Origin: Chitinophaga pinensis
GTDB lineage: Bacteria; Bacteroidota; Bacteroidia; UKL13-3
Assembly (NCBI GenBank): GCA_945870425.1
Contig: CAMBSD010000015.1
Coordinates: forward strand, 1-64,000
Direction: 5' to 3'
DNA: 64,000 nucleotides
Position numbers and translations under genes: made by a program. Of the stretch, positions 1-8,082 are shown piece by piece (within the stretch, counting starts at the first letter, position 1; each line of letters starts with the position of its first letter). The notes beneath the pieces were generated by a model. It made no database searches. It was given only the letters and a program-made list of their open reading frames with translations, and had not been told where the DNA came from.

Positions 1-572
1 CGGACGATGAGGTATACAAGTTGTTTAAAGGGGTTCAAGAAAGTGTAAAAAAGCCTCCTACAAATCTTCCTAAAAAGCCAGAGCTTAAATTCGAATTTGA
101 TACCACAGAGGATGAGGAACATTCTATTGGATTACTAACACTAATTCAAAATCTCAGTGCAGCGGGATTCGAAAAATTATGTAAAAGATTATTAATTGAA
201 ATTGGAATAAATGAAATCATTATAACAGGGGGAGCTGGTGATCAAGGAATTGATGGAAAAGGCATTGTTAAATTAAATGACGTTGTAAGTCTAAATATCG
301 TTTTTCAATGCAAACGATATAGAGAAACAGTCTCTCCGCATCATGTTAGAGATTTTAGAGGAGCTATGCAAGGTCGTGGTGAAAAGGGTTTGATAATTAC
401 CACAGGTAGATTTACAAAGGAAGCTAAAAACGAAGCCAATCGGGATGGAGTTACTCCAATTGAATTAATTGATGGAGATAGACTAGTGGAATTATTTGAA
501 AAATATCAATTGGGATTAAAACCAGTTACCGTATTTGAAATTGACCATGAATTTTTTAAAGGATTCAATTAG
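1..572 (+). CDS. Mrr-type restriction endonuclease domain protein (5' end outside window)
   Basis: The reading frame is open from the left edge, so the gene begins outside the window; a TTG at 21 is only an in-frame codon, not a convincing start. The visible part is about 190 residues. A charged linker is followed by a hydrophobic helix region (LLTLIQNLSAAGFEKL) and then the PD-(D/E)xK core of the Mrr_cat family: GAGDQGIDG supplies the acidic residue and VFQCKRY the Q-x-K half, followed by the family's RDFRGAMQG and LIITTGRFTKEA segments. Mrr-type nucleases cut foreign, often methylated, DNA. No methylase partner is visible; any partner would be to the left. The cellular target is inference. 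Confidence 0.8.
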   Translation, partial: DDEVYKLFKGVQESVKKPPTNLPKKPELKFEFDTTEDEEHSIGLLTLIQNLSAAGFEKLCKRLLIEIGINEIIITGGAGDQGIDGKGIVKLNDVVSLNIVFQCKRYRETVSPHHVRDFRGAMQGRGEKGLIITTGRFTKEAKNEANRDGVTPIELIDGDRLVELFEKYQLGLKPVTVFEIDHEFFKGFN

Positions 573-580
573 TTTATTAA

Positions 581-610
581 TTAACTTAAAACATCTACGT
601 TTTAAGTTAA
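581..610. terminator. Bidirectional intrinsic terminator hairpin
   Basis: A perfect 12-bp stem (TTAACTTAAAAC / GTTTTAAGTTAA) with a 6-nt loop lies between two convergent genes (Mrr-like on plus, 206-residue protein on minus). Confidence 0.55.
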
Positions 611-646
611 TCATAACTTACAATAGCTTCCTAAATATCTATGAAT

Positions 647-1267
647 CTACCATTCATCAATATCAATAAAATTGTATTTATGACTAATGGTAATTCCAAT
701 AAAAATACTTTGTGGAAGGTGATCGTATCCTAAGTTTAAAACCACAGTATTACCCAGTGGAATAAATGTTTGGGCAGTGAAATTGAAATTAAATTTGGTT
801 TCATCAGGATTCAAACTCCAGCCTTTCCCAGTAATTCCATCGTACTCTTCAATTTGTCTTTGTCGGATCACACCAGCTCCTAAAAACAAAGGAATTTTCT
901 TTGTCACCGCAAAGGCGAAACCTGGCATTACTGTATAAGCATAGCTAAGGCTTTTATTCCCCGTTAACCATTTATTTGATTTGGCATTATCATAGGTAAC
1001 ATCTCCACTTTTACTATATGACTCATCAATAAATTTTGCACCTGCCCTCCAACTTAATCCAAATCCCATTTTTCGAAAGGAAACATGATTTCCTCCAATC
1101 ATAATTTGGTTGGTAGGGTCTGATACACCAAAGGCATTGTACCTTATCGGGCGTGGCTTATCATTTTTATTTTTTGCAGAATAATCATAATAATCAATTA
1201 GGTTTTGAGCAGAAGCAAATCCAATAAAAACCAATAAATATGATATCAAAATCATTGTTTTTCTCAT
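647..1267 (-). CDS. Exported protein, probably outer-membrane beta-barrel-like, unknown function
   Basis: The 206-residue product begins with a clear signal peptide ending near SAQ. The rest alternates aromatic/hydrophobic and polar residues in short strands with Gly turns and ends in strand-like sequence ([25 protein letters not shown]). This resembles small outer-membrane beta-barrel or surface proteins of Bacteroidota, but I do not recognise a family. Its ATG overlaps the end of pyrD by 4 bases (ATGA type), so it is translated from the same message. No functional link to pyrimidine synthesis is evident. Confidence 0.6.
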   Translation of the reverse strand: MRKTMILISYLLVFIGFASAQNLIDYYDYSAKNKNDKPRPIRYNAFGVSDPTNQIMIGGNHVSFRKMGFGLSWRAGAKFIDESYSKSGDVTYDNAKSNKWLTGNKSLSYAYTVMPGFAFAVTKKIPLFLGAGVIRQRQIEEYDGITGKGWSLNPDETKFNFNFTAQTFIPLGNTVVLNLGYDHLPQSIFIGITISHKYNFIDIDEW

Positions 1268-2286
1268 AACGCTTTTGCAATATTTTTAATCATTTGAGGA
1301 CCGCCATAAATAAATCCAGAATATACCTGAACCAAATCTGCACCCGCATTTATTTTATCATGAGCCGTTTTGGCAGAATATATGCCTCCAACACCAATAA
1401 TAGGAATCTTTCCTGAAGATTTTTTGTGAATATAAGCCACAACCTCAGTGGCTCTATCACTTAGTATCTTACCGCTCAAACCTCCTGAACCTATGCTTTC
1501 AACCTTTTCCTTGCTTGTCAATAAGCCAGCTCGGCTGATCGTAGTATTTGTTGCCACTATTCCATCTATTCCAGTCTCATTAACAATATCAACAACATCG
1601 TCCAATTGCTCATTTCCTAAGTCTGGAGCAATTTTCAACAAAATGGGTTTGCAAATTTTACCTGTTGAAATAAAAGCGCTTCTCATTTCAATTAAGGCTT
1701 TCAAAATCTCACCCAATGGTTTTTTGTCTTGCAATTCTCTTAAATTTGGTGTGTTTGGCGAACTTACATTTACCACAAAATAATCCACCACATCATACAA
1801 TTTATCAAAACAGATTTTATAGTCATTTACAGCCTCTTCATTGGGTGTTACTTTATTTTTGCCAATATTTCCACCCACTATCAAATCTTTTGGTCGCAAC
1901 TGAAGTCTTTTCACAATCACATCTAATCCATCATTATTAAACCCCATGCGATTGATAACAGATTCATCTTCTATCAGCCTAAATAATCTCGGTTTATCAT
2001 TACCTGCTTGGGGCTTAGGGGTTACGGTTCCAATTTCTATAAAACCAAAACCAAGTGCGGATAACTCACCAAGGTACTTGGCATTTTTATCAAAACCTGC
2101 AGCCAATCCTACCCTATTTTTAAATCGAATACCAAGAAACTCGTATTCTTTTCTCACTACATACATTGAACAGAGTATGCTCCTAAAAAATGGAATTTTG
2201 CAGAACAATCGAAGACTATTTAACGCAAAGTAATGAGCTGTCTCGGCAGACATCAAAAACAAAAATCGAAGAATAATGCGGTACAA
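1264..2286 (-). CDS. pyrD: Dihydroorotate dehydrogenase (quinone), class 2
   Basis: It oxidises dihydroorotate to orotate in pyrimidine synthesis, passing electrons to membrane quinone. The 340-residue length and the N-terminal amphipathic extension before the barrel (about residues 1-45, containing [16 protein letters not shown]) mark class 2. FMN-barrel signatures are present: [11 protein letters not shown] (60-70), GTVTPKPQ (86-93), INRMGFNN (111-118) and [12 protein letters not shown] (173-184), whose Ser175 is the expected catalytic base of class 2 enzymes. It is followed by a 4-bp overlap with a small exported protein. Other pyr genes are not nearby. Confidence 0.95.
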   Translation of the reverse strand: MYRIILRFLFLMSAETAHYFALNSLRLFCKIPFFRSILCSMYVVRKEYEFLGIRFKNRVGLAAGFDKNAKYLGELSALGFGFIEIGTVTPKPQAGNDKPRLFRLIEDESVINRMGFNNDGLDVIVKRLQLRPKDLIVGGNIGKNKVTPNEEAVNDYKICFDKLYDVVDYFVVNVSSPNTPNLRELQDKKPLGEILKALIEMRSAFISTGKICKPILLKIAPDLGNEQLDDVVDIVNETGIDGIVATNTTISRAGLLTSKEKVESIGSGGLSGKILSDRATEVVAYIHKKSSGKIPIIGVGGIYSAKTAHDKINAGADLVQVYSGFIYGGPQMIKNIAKAL

Positions 2287-2381
2287 AATATTGGGGGGCT
2301 TTTTTGCGAAAATAAGACTATGTTTTGGCTAAACAAAAAAGGCGACAAATTTGGTTGAAAATCAAACACTGAATCTAAAGA

Positions 2382-2419
2382 TAAGGAATAAGGCGCGATA
2401 AATCGCGCCTTATTCCTTA
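2382..2419 (-). terminator. Intrinsic terminator after the T9SS-sorted protein gene
   Basis: An 18-bp perfect inverted repeat (TAAGGAATAAGGCGCGAT and its complement) with a 2-nt centre sits 20 bases beyond the stop of the minus-strand gene ending at 2439. The GC-rich core is flanked by A/T-rich arms. Confidence 0.7.
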
Positions 2420-2438
2420 AAAAATTATTTCCTACAAT

Positions 2439-3185
2439 CTATTCAATCACCAATTTCTGGTATCCGGATTTGTCATTATCTGAAATCCTTAAAAAATAAA
2501 TTCCTTTGCTTACATCAGACAAATTGATTTCAAAAATATCCCCAAAGGCTTTTGGTTCAAAGTTTTGTATTGTTTTTCCAGCAACATCTGTTAATTCCAT
2601 AGAATAATTAGCGTTAAGATTAATTTCTAATCCATATACAAAAACCCTGTCGTTTGCAGGGTTTGGAGAGGCAATGAAAAACAATTTTGAATTCAACTCA
2701 CCTACACTATTAACACCACCGGGAATTTTGAAATCAATTGTACTGGAATCAATCCTTTCAAACTGGGTTCCTGGCAATGAAGGTGAGCTTAACCAACTAT
2801 TAACAAAAACTTTAACAGCATAAGTATTCTTATGCGTACTTTTGGGCATGCCCGTTAATCTAGCACATCCAAAAGAACCACCAGCCCAAGTACAAGTGGG
2901 ACTATTACAGCTATATTTAAAAGAAGTATCTGGCAAATTACTTATGTATATTACCCTTGCAGAATCAACAGTAATTGGAATAGTTGAACCAGCATACACT
3001 ATAGTTGAATCTTTTGGCACTCTTAGCGAAACGGTAACTGCATAAGCTTGTCCAATTATACCATCTGGCAATACAGTAGGAGAAATGCCAGTGCCCTTCA
3101 TGGTTGAATCAGGGGTACAAATTTGTGATTTACCCACTGCAAAATTGAAAATAGTAAGTAAAACTAGTAGTAATATTTTTTTCAT
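2439..3185 (-). CDS. Secreted protein with T9SS type A sorting domain
   Basis: The start was placed at 3185 because MKKILLL there opens a normal signal peptide; an in-frame upstream ATG at 3218 would only add residues before it. The mature part has a middle region with several Cys (CNSPTCTW, FGCARL) and repeated SxP/VTV-type strands. The last 75 or so residues form a type A sorting domain: SPNPANDRVFVYG, then a DVAGKT strand, and finally GIYFLRISDN with a KLVIE end. Such domains direct export through the type IX system and cell-surface attachment. The function of the N-terminal part is unknown. It is a single-gene unit with its own terminator. Confidence 0.85.
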   Translation of the reverse strand: MKKILLLVLLTIFNFAVGKSQICTPDSTMKGTGISPTVLPDGIIGQAYAVTVSLRVPKDSTIVYAGSTIPITVDSARVIYISNLPDTSFKYSCNSPTCTWAGGSFGCARLTGMPKSTHKNTYAVKVFVNSWLSSPSLPGTQFERIDSSTIDFKIPGGVNSVGELNSKLFFIASPNPANDRVFVYGLEINLNANYSMELTDVAGKTIQNFEPKAFGDIFEINLSDVSKGIYFLRISDNDKSGYQKLVIE

Positions 3186-3433
3186 ATTGTATTCAATTAA
3201 TACTGCAATATAAATCAATGCTGCTTAGTTTTAGCATTCTTAATGAAAAATGACTTTAGGCAAACTCTGATTCATATAAAAACCTAACAAATTGTACAAA
3301 ATTCTCTTTTCATATTCAGTCAATTATTAAAAAAATGTAAAATACCTAGAAGGTTAATTGTATATACATTTAATGTTTATACATTCGCATAGGAATTGAT
3401 ACCTTTATATCGTAACATTCAAACAATAAATTT

Positions 3434-4159
3434 ATGAAAACTGTCATTCACAGAGCCGAAAAAAGAGGTCATGCCAACCACGGATGGTTGAACGCCAAAC
3501 ACTCATTTAGTTTTGCCTCTTGGTATAATCCTGACCTTGTACACTTTGGTGCACTAAGGGTGTTAAACGATGATGAGGTGTCACAGGGTATGGGCTTTGG
3601 CAAACACCCTCATGAAAACATGGAAATAATCACCCTTGTGCAAGAGGGAGCCTTGGAACACCAAGACAGCATGGGTCATACCTCTGTAATGAAAGCAAAC
3701 GATGTGCAAGTAATGAGTGCAGGGAAAGGGGTTTTTCACTCAGAAGTAAACCACTCAAAAGAAGAAGCTGTTAAATTATTTCAAATTTGGGTTTTCCCTG
3801 ATAGAGATAATGTTGAGCCACGCTACGAACAAAAATCCTTTTCGGTGGAAGGACGTAAAAACCAATGGCAAGAAATAATAAAACCATCAGGTCAAAATGA
3901 AGGAGAAGCCATTTTCATCTACCAAGATGCTTGGTTTTCGCTTTGTGATTTGGATGCAGGGAAAGAGATAAATTATAGCAACCACAAAGCAAACAATGTA
4001 TTATATCTATTCGTTATAGAAGGTGATGTGGAGCTGAATGAAGAGAAACTAAAACGTAGAGATGCCATCGGGGTTTCAGAATACGATACAATCCAAATTA
4101 AAGCGAGTTCAAATGCCCGATTATTGGCAATGGATGTGCCACAAATAAACTTACAATAA
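3434..4159 (+). CDS. Pirin family protein (bicupin)
   Basis: A 241-residue cytoplasmic bicupin. The N-terminal cupin carries the pirin metal site, with GFGKHPHENMEIITLVQEG (His-x-His and Glu) and later VFHSEVNH. The C-terminal cupin is shorter. The motif arrangement matches bacterial YhhW-type pirins, some of which have quercetin dioxygenase activity in vitro; the physiological substrate is usually unknown. A YceI-family gene follows after 17 bases, a common pairing, so the two are probably co-transcribed and end at the hairpin at 4731. Confidence 0.9.
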   Translation: MKTVIHRAEKRGHANHGWLNAKHSFSFASWYNPDLVHFGALRVLNDDEVSQGMGFGKHPHENMEIITLVQEGALEHQDSMGHTSVMKANDVQVMSAGKGVFHSEVNHSKEEAVKLFQIWVFPDRDNVEPRYEQKSFSVEGRKNQWQEIIKPSGQNEGEAIFIYQDAWFSLCDLDAGKEINYSNHKANNVLYLFVIEGDVELNEEKLKRRDAIGVSEYDTIQIKASSNARLLAMDVPQINLQ

Positions 4160-4176
4160 ATAAATTAATAAAAAAA

Positions 4177-4704
4177 ATGAGCACACATTCTTTATCAAAA
4201 TGGAGCATAGATGCTATGCACTCAGAAGTTGAATTCAAAGTAAAGCACCTAATGATTTCTACTGTTACAGGAAAATTCTCAATCTTTAACGCTGATATTG
4301 AAGCAAGCAATGAAGATTTTACAGATGCTAAAATAACTTTCACAGCGGATGTAAAATCTATCTCAACTGGCAACGAGCAAAGAGATGGCCACTTGCAATC
4401 AGATGATTTCTTTAACTCAGAGTCGTTTCCTCAAATCAAATTTGTTTCAACAGGAATGAGCAAAAACAAATTGGTGGGTAATTTAACCATCAGAAGCGAA
4501 ACTAAATCAGTAGAGTTAGATGTAGAATATAATGGTAAAATGAACGATCCATACGGCAATACCAAAGCTGGTTTTGAAGTAAGTGGTAAAATAAACCGTT
4601 CGGATTTTGATTTAAAATGGAGCGCAACAACCGAAGCAGGTGGAATAGTTGTGAGCGATGAGGTGAAGATTATCTGTAATATACAACTTATTAAAGTAGC
4701 GTAA
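4177..4704 (+). CDS. YceI family lipid-binding-like protein
   Basis: The 175-residue product shows the YceI beta-barrel pattern: WSIDAMHSEVEFKVKHLMIS at the start, VTGKFSIFNADIEA, and a C-terminal KWSATTEAGG...VSDEVKI strand pair. YceI barrels bind isoprenoid-type lipids in known structures. Unlike many relatives it has no signal peptide, so it is predicted cytoplasmic. It lies 17 bases after the pirin gene and is followed by a strong terminator. The ligand is unknown. Confidence 0.9.
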   Translation: MSTHSLSKWSIDAMHSEVEFKVKHLMISTVTGKFSIFNADIEASNEDFTDAKITFTADVKSISTGNEQRDGHLQSDDFFNSESFPQIKFVSTGMSKNKLVGNLTIRSETKSVELDVEYNGKMNDPYGNTKAGFEVSGKINRSDFDLKWSATTEAGGIVVSDEVKIICNIQLIKVA

Positions 4705-4730
4705 TTACTTATTGAATTTGTAATACCTGA

Positions 4731-4764
4731 AAAAGATTTGGCAGATATGCCAAATCTTTTTTTT
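4731..4764 (+). terminator. Intrinsic terminator after pirin-yceI
   Basis: A 13-bp stem AAAAGATTTGGCA / TGCCAAATCTTTT with GATA loop runs into a tract of eight T. Confidence 0.85.
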
Positions 4765-4791
4765 GTTGTGTAATATTGCTCAAAAAAAGAG

Positions 4792-5529
4792 ATGACAAAA
4801 CTGAGTGTCAATATTAACAAGTTTGCTACACTACGAAACTCAAGAGGAGGCAATAACCCTGATGTGATAAAAACGGCAATAGATTGCGAACGTTTTGGGG
4901 CAGATGGAATCACTGTGCATCCGCGTCCAGATGAGAGGCATATTCGTTATGCTGATGTTTATGAATTATGCAAAGTTGTAAAAACCGAATTTAATATTGA
5001 AGGCAATCCAAAAGAAGCCAAATTTGTAGAACTCGTTTTGCAAGCTAAACCTACCCAAGTAACTTTAGTGCCTGATGCCGAGAACCAATTGACATCAAAC
5101 CATGGTTGGGACACTCGCACACATAAAGATTTTCTAATAGACATCATTGCACTTTTTAAAAGTGCAGGAATTCGCACCTCCATTTTTGTAGATGCCAATA
5201 TGGATATGATTGAAGGGGCTGCGTTGGTTAAAACAGATAGGATTGAATTATACACCGAAAGCTATGCACATCAATATCCCATTGATAAAAGAGCTGCCAT
5301 TCACAATTTTGTTGTGGCTGCCAATCATGCGCAGCAGCTTGGACTAGGCATTAATGCAGGTCACGACCTAAGTCTTGAAAACCTAAAATACTTCAAACAA
5401 AACATACCTCAATTGCTTGAAGTATCAATTGGCCATGCGCTTGTTTGCGATGCATTGTATTATGGTATAGAAAACACCATACAATTGTACAAAAGACAAC
5501 TTTTGGAAAACCCCTATTCTAATTTGTAA
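4792..5529 (+). CDS. pdxJ: Pyridoxine 5'-phosphate synthase
   Basis: It condenses 1-deoxyxylulose 5-phosphate with 3-amino-2-oxopropyl phosphate to form pyridoxine 5'-phosphate, the last ring-forming step of the DXP-dependent B6 pathway. The 245-residue TIM barrel is full length. It opens with [17 protein letters not shown], then [20 protein letters not shown], and [14 protein letters not shown] near the C-terminus, which are standard PdxJ segments. The partner pdxA lies at 53995, far away in the same window. A small exported-protein gene starts 37 bases downstream and may be co-transcribed. Confidence 0.96.
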   Translation: MTKLSVNINKFATLRNSRGGNNPDVIKTAIDCERFGADGITVHPRPDERHIRYADVYELCKVVKTEFNIEGNPKEAKFVELVLQAKPTQVTLVPDAENQLTSNHGWDTRTHKDFLIDIIALFKSAGIRTSIFVDANMDMIEGAALVKTDRIELYTESYAHQYPIDKRAAIHNFVVAANHAQQLGLGINAGHDLSLENLKYFKQNIPQLLEVSIGHALVCDALYYGIENTIQLYKRQLLENPYSNL

Positions 5530-5566
5530 AGATTACTATATTCGTACTTTCAGAATCAAACGAACT

Positions 5567-6139
5567 ATGTCAAAAAAAATATTATCGAGCTTATTATTGT
5601 GTGCCATTACCTTTTTTAGTTTTGCTCAATTGCCCTCATTTTTATGGAAAGTTGAAAATAGTAAACTCATTAACCCAACAACCTACCAATTTGATGTGTA
5701 TTTGTATAATAATGGCGAAAGTGAATTTGAATTAAGAGGTGGCACCATTGCTCTTAATGTAAATCCAGCTTGGAAAAACGGAGGGATTATAGAAATATCA
5801 GCAGCTTCAAGTGAATTAGTTGCTGCGCAACAAAAGGGAAATGCTATGTACAATGTGTCGGCAACAGACTATTTGAGAAAAATAATCAATAGTGTTTCAA
5901 AAGGTGCGGGCACTTCAATAGCGGCTCATGGAAAGGTAAAATGCTTTACCATCCAGCTAACCAATACAGTTGCCTTTTCCACTAAAGCCAAACCTAAATT
6001 TGCATGGAAATTCGATAATTCGCCAGGAGCAGGATTTAATTGCAGCGGTGGCGAGAATGGAGCAGCTATGACCGCTGTAGCTATGAGAGGTTCAGCAGAA
6101 GTTATTGCCAACCAAAAGAATTGTGTGGTGATTCCTTAG
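5567..6139 (+). CDS. Exported protein of unknown function
   Basis: 190 residues with a signal peptide (MSKKILSSLL...FSFAQ). The mature part looks all-beta: PTTYQFDVYLYNNG and ELRGGTIALNVNP resemble one strand pair of carbohydrate-binding or cohesin-like sandwich folds, but I cannot assign a family. There is no sorting domain at the C-terminus, which ends NQKNCVVIP. Two Cys (in FNCSGG and KNCVV) could form a disulfide. The gene converges with purA only 12 bases away, so the two 3' ends nearly meet. Confidence 0.65.
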   Translation: MSKKILSSLLLCAITFFSFAQLPSFLWKVENSKLINPTTYQFDVYLYNNGESEFELRGGTIALNVNPAWKNGGIIEISAASSELVAAQQKGNAMYNVSATDYLRKIINSVSKGAGTSIAAHGKVKCFTIQLTNTVAFSTKAKPKFAWKFDNSPGAGFNCSGGENGAAMTAVAMRGSAEVIANQKNCVVIP

Positions 6140-6151
6140 ACAAGGAAAATC

Positions 6152-7414
6152 TTACCTCATAATCGTCTCTTCCCTATCCGGTCCTACTGAGATAACACCT
6201 ACACCCACACCAATTTCTTTTTCTACAAAGTCCATGTAGTTTTTAAAAGTATCAGGCAAATCAGCATACTTTCGGATTTTGGTTAAATCTTCGTTCCAAC
6301 CATTAAAGGTTTGGTAAATAGGATTTACTTGAATATCGTTTAAATTGAAAGGAAGTTCGGATGTTATTTGTCCGTCAATATTGTACTGGTTACAAACCAA
6401 TACATCATCAAAACCACTTAGCACATCGCTTTTGGTACATATCAAATCAGTAACGCCATTAAGCATAATAGAATACTTAAGCGTTGGCAAATCCAACCAA
6501 CCTGTTCTGCGCGGACGACCTGTGGTAGCACCAAACTCATGTCCTAATTTTCTTAATTTTTCGCCCGTTTCATTTATTTGCTCAGTAGGGAAAGGACCAC
6601 TGCCTACACGGGTGCAGTAGGCTTTAAAAATGCCATACACTTTATTGATTTGCTGCGGGGCAATACCCAATCCGGTGCAAGCACCACCAGTGATGGTGTT
6701 TGATGAAGTAACAAATGGATAAGAACCAAAATCAATATCCAGCAGAGTGCCTTGGGCACCTTCGGCTAGTACTTTTTTGCCTTTGCTTATCAAATCATTG
6801 ATTACATATTCTGAATTAATAATTTTAAATTGTTTAATAAACTCAACCGCCTCAAAAAAGGCAGGTTCATGTTCGGCCAAGTTATAATTGAAGTTAAGCG
6901 AATCAAGCAATTTCCTGTGAATTTGTGCAGCTGCTTCGTATTTATGCTTAAAATTTGGATTCAAAATATCACCTATTCTCAAGCCGCTACGGCCAATTTT
7001 GTCTTGGTAAGTTGGGCTAATGCCTCGTAAAGTGGATCCAATTTTGTGCTCACCTTTATGCGCTTCTGAGGCTGCATCCACCAAGCGATGGGTAGGTAAT
7101 ATTAAATGTGCTTTTTGAGAAATGAATAGATTTTTTTTCAAATCAACCCCAGCTTCAGTGGCCTTTTCAATTTCTTTTTTGAGTTGAACAGGATCAATTA
7201 CCACACCATTGCCAATAATATTGATGCAATGCTCATGAAATATACCTGAAGGAATGGTATTAAGTACAAATTTTTTACCATTAAACTCTAATGAATGTCC
7301 AGCATTTGGTCCGCCCTGAAAGCGAGCTACCACATCATATTTTGGTGTTAACACATCTACAATTTTACCTTTACCTTCATCGCCCCACTGAAGCCCCAAT
7401 ACTACATCTACCAT
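6152..7414 (-). CDS. purA: Adenylosuccinate synthetase
   Basis: It forms adenylosuccinate from IMP and aspartate with GTP, the first committed step to AMP. At 420 residues it is full length and begins with the P-loop signature QWGDEGKGKIVD. Other conserved segments are RFQGGPNAGHSL, HKIGSTLRGISPTYQDK, GAQGTLLDIDFG-like (residues after 215), TTGRPRRTGWLD and the C-terminal SVGPDREETI. It sits 4 bases after the fur-like gene on the same strand and downstream of relA/spoT, forming a compact cluster that links purine nucleotide supply, (p)ppGpp and metal sensing. Confidence 0.97.
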   Translation of the reverse strand: MVDVVLGLQWGDEGKGKIVDVLTPKYDVVARFQGGPNAGHSLEFNGKKFVLNTIPSGIFHEHCINIIGNGVVIDPVQLKKEIEKATEAGVDLKKNLFISQKAHLILPTHRLVDAASEAHKGEHKIGSTLRGISPTYQDKIGRSGLRIGDILNPNFKHKYEAAAQIHRKLLDSLNFNYNLAEHEPAFFEAVEFIKQFKIINSEYVINDLISKGKKVLAEGAQGTLLDIDFGSYPFVTSSNTITGGACTGLGIAPQQINKVYGIFKAYCTRVGSGPFPTEQINETGEKLRKLGHEFGATTGRPRRTGWLDLPTLKYSIMLNGVTDLICTKSDVLSGFDDVLVCNQYNIDGQITSELPFNLNDIQVNPIYQTFNGWNEDLTKIRKYADLPDTFKNYMDFVEKEIGVGVGVISVGPDREETIMR

Positions 7415-7418
7415 AATC

Positions 7419-7919
7419 TTAATTATCTTGTTTTACTGTCCTTTTACAATTTACACATTTGTTATCTGCATCAACTTTGGGTTTTCCAAAAAGATACAAT
7501 GAATGATTAATCACTTCAAAATTCATCAAATCCCCCATCATTGTTTTAATTTGGTGTATGCGTGGGTCGCAAAACTCCACGATATCATTACACTCGTTGC
7601 ATATCATGTGGTCGTGTTGACGAAATCCAAAAGCCCTTTCGTAGCGTGCAATGTTTTTTCCAAACTGATGTTTAATAACCAATCCACACTCTAAAAGCAA
7701 GTCTAGGGTATTGTATACAGTAGCTCGGCTAACCCTATAGTTCCTATTTTTCATATGAATAAAAAGCGTTTCAACATCAAAGTGCTCTTTGTTTGAATAA
7801 ATCTCATCCAAAATAGCAAACCTCTCGGGGGTTTTTCTTTGTTGGTTATGCTCTAGATATTCACTGAACTTTAGCTTAACTTCATCTTTTATTTTTTGGC
7901 TTGCTCCTACGTCAGTCAT
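7419..7919 (-). CDS. Fur family metal-responsive transcriptional regulator
   Basis: A 166-residue Fur/PerR/Zur-type repressor. The N-terminal winged helix contains RKTPERFAILDEI and SRATVYNTLDLLLECGLV. The metal-binding half has HDHMICNEC (Cys107, Cys110) and CVNC (Cys155, Cys158), the four-Cys structural zinc site. Which metal or signal it senses (iron, zinc or peroxide) cannot be told from sequence. It is co-directional with purA 4 bases downstream and lies 163 bases after the relA/spoT start-distal gap, an unusual place for a Fur protein. Confidence 0.93.
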   Translation of the reverse strand: MTDVGASQKIKDEVKLKFSEYLEHNQQRKTPERFAILDEIYSNKEHFDVETLFIHMKNRNYRVSRATVYNTLDLLLECGLVIKHQFGKNIARYERAFGFRQHDHMICNECNDIVEFCDPRIHQIKTMMGDLMNFEVINHSLYLFGKPKVDADNKCVNCKRTVKQDN

Positions 7920-8082
7920 TTTCCTGAATTATAACATTGTACACATTACAGTTTGTCTCTTTTGATTTTAGACATTCATATATGCGATTACAAGGCTGCA
8001 AAATAATAGAATTACAGAATAAAGTTACACACAAAGTCTAAACCAAATGAAAGAAGAATTTAGACTGATTCAAAATCAAAAC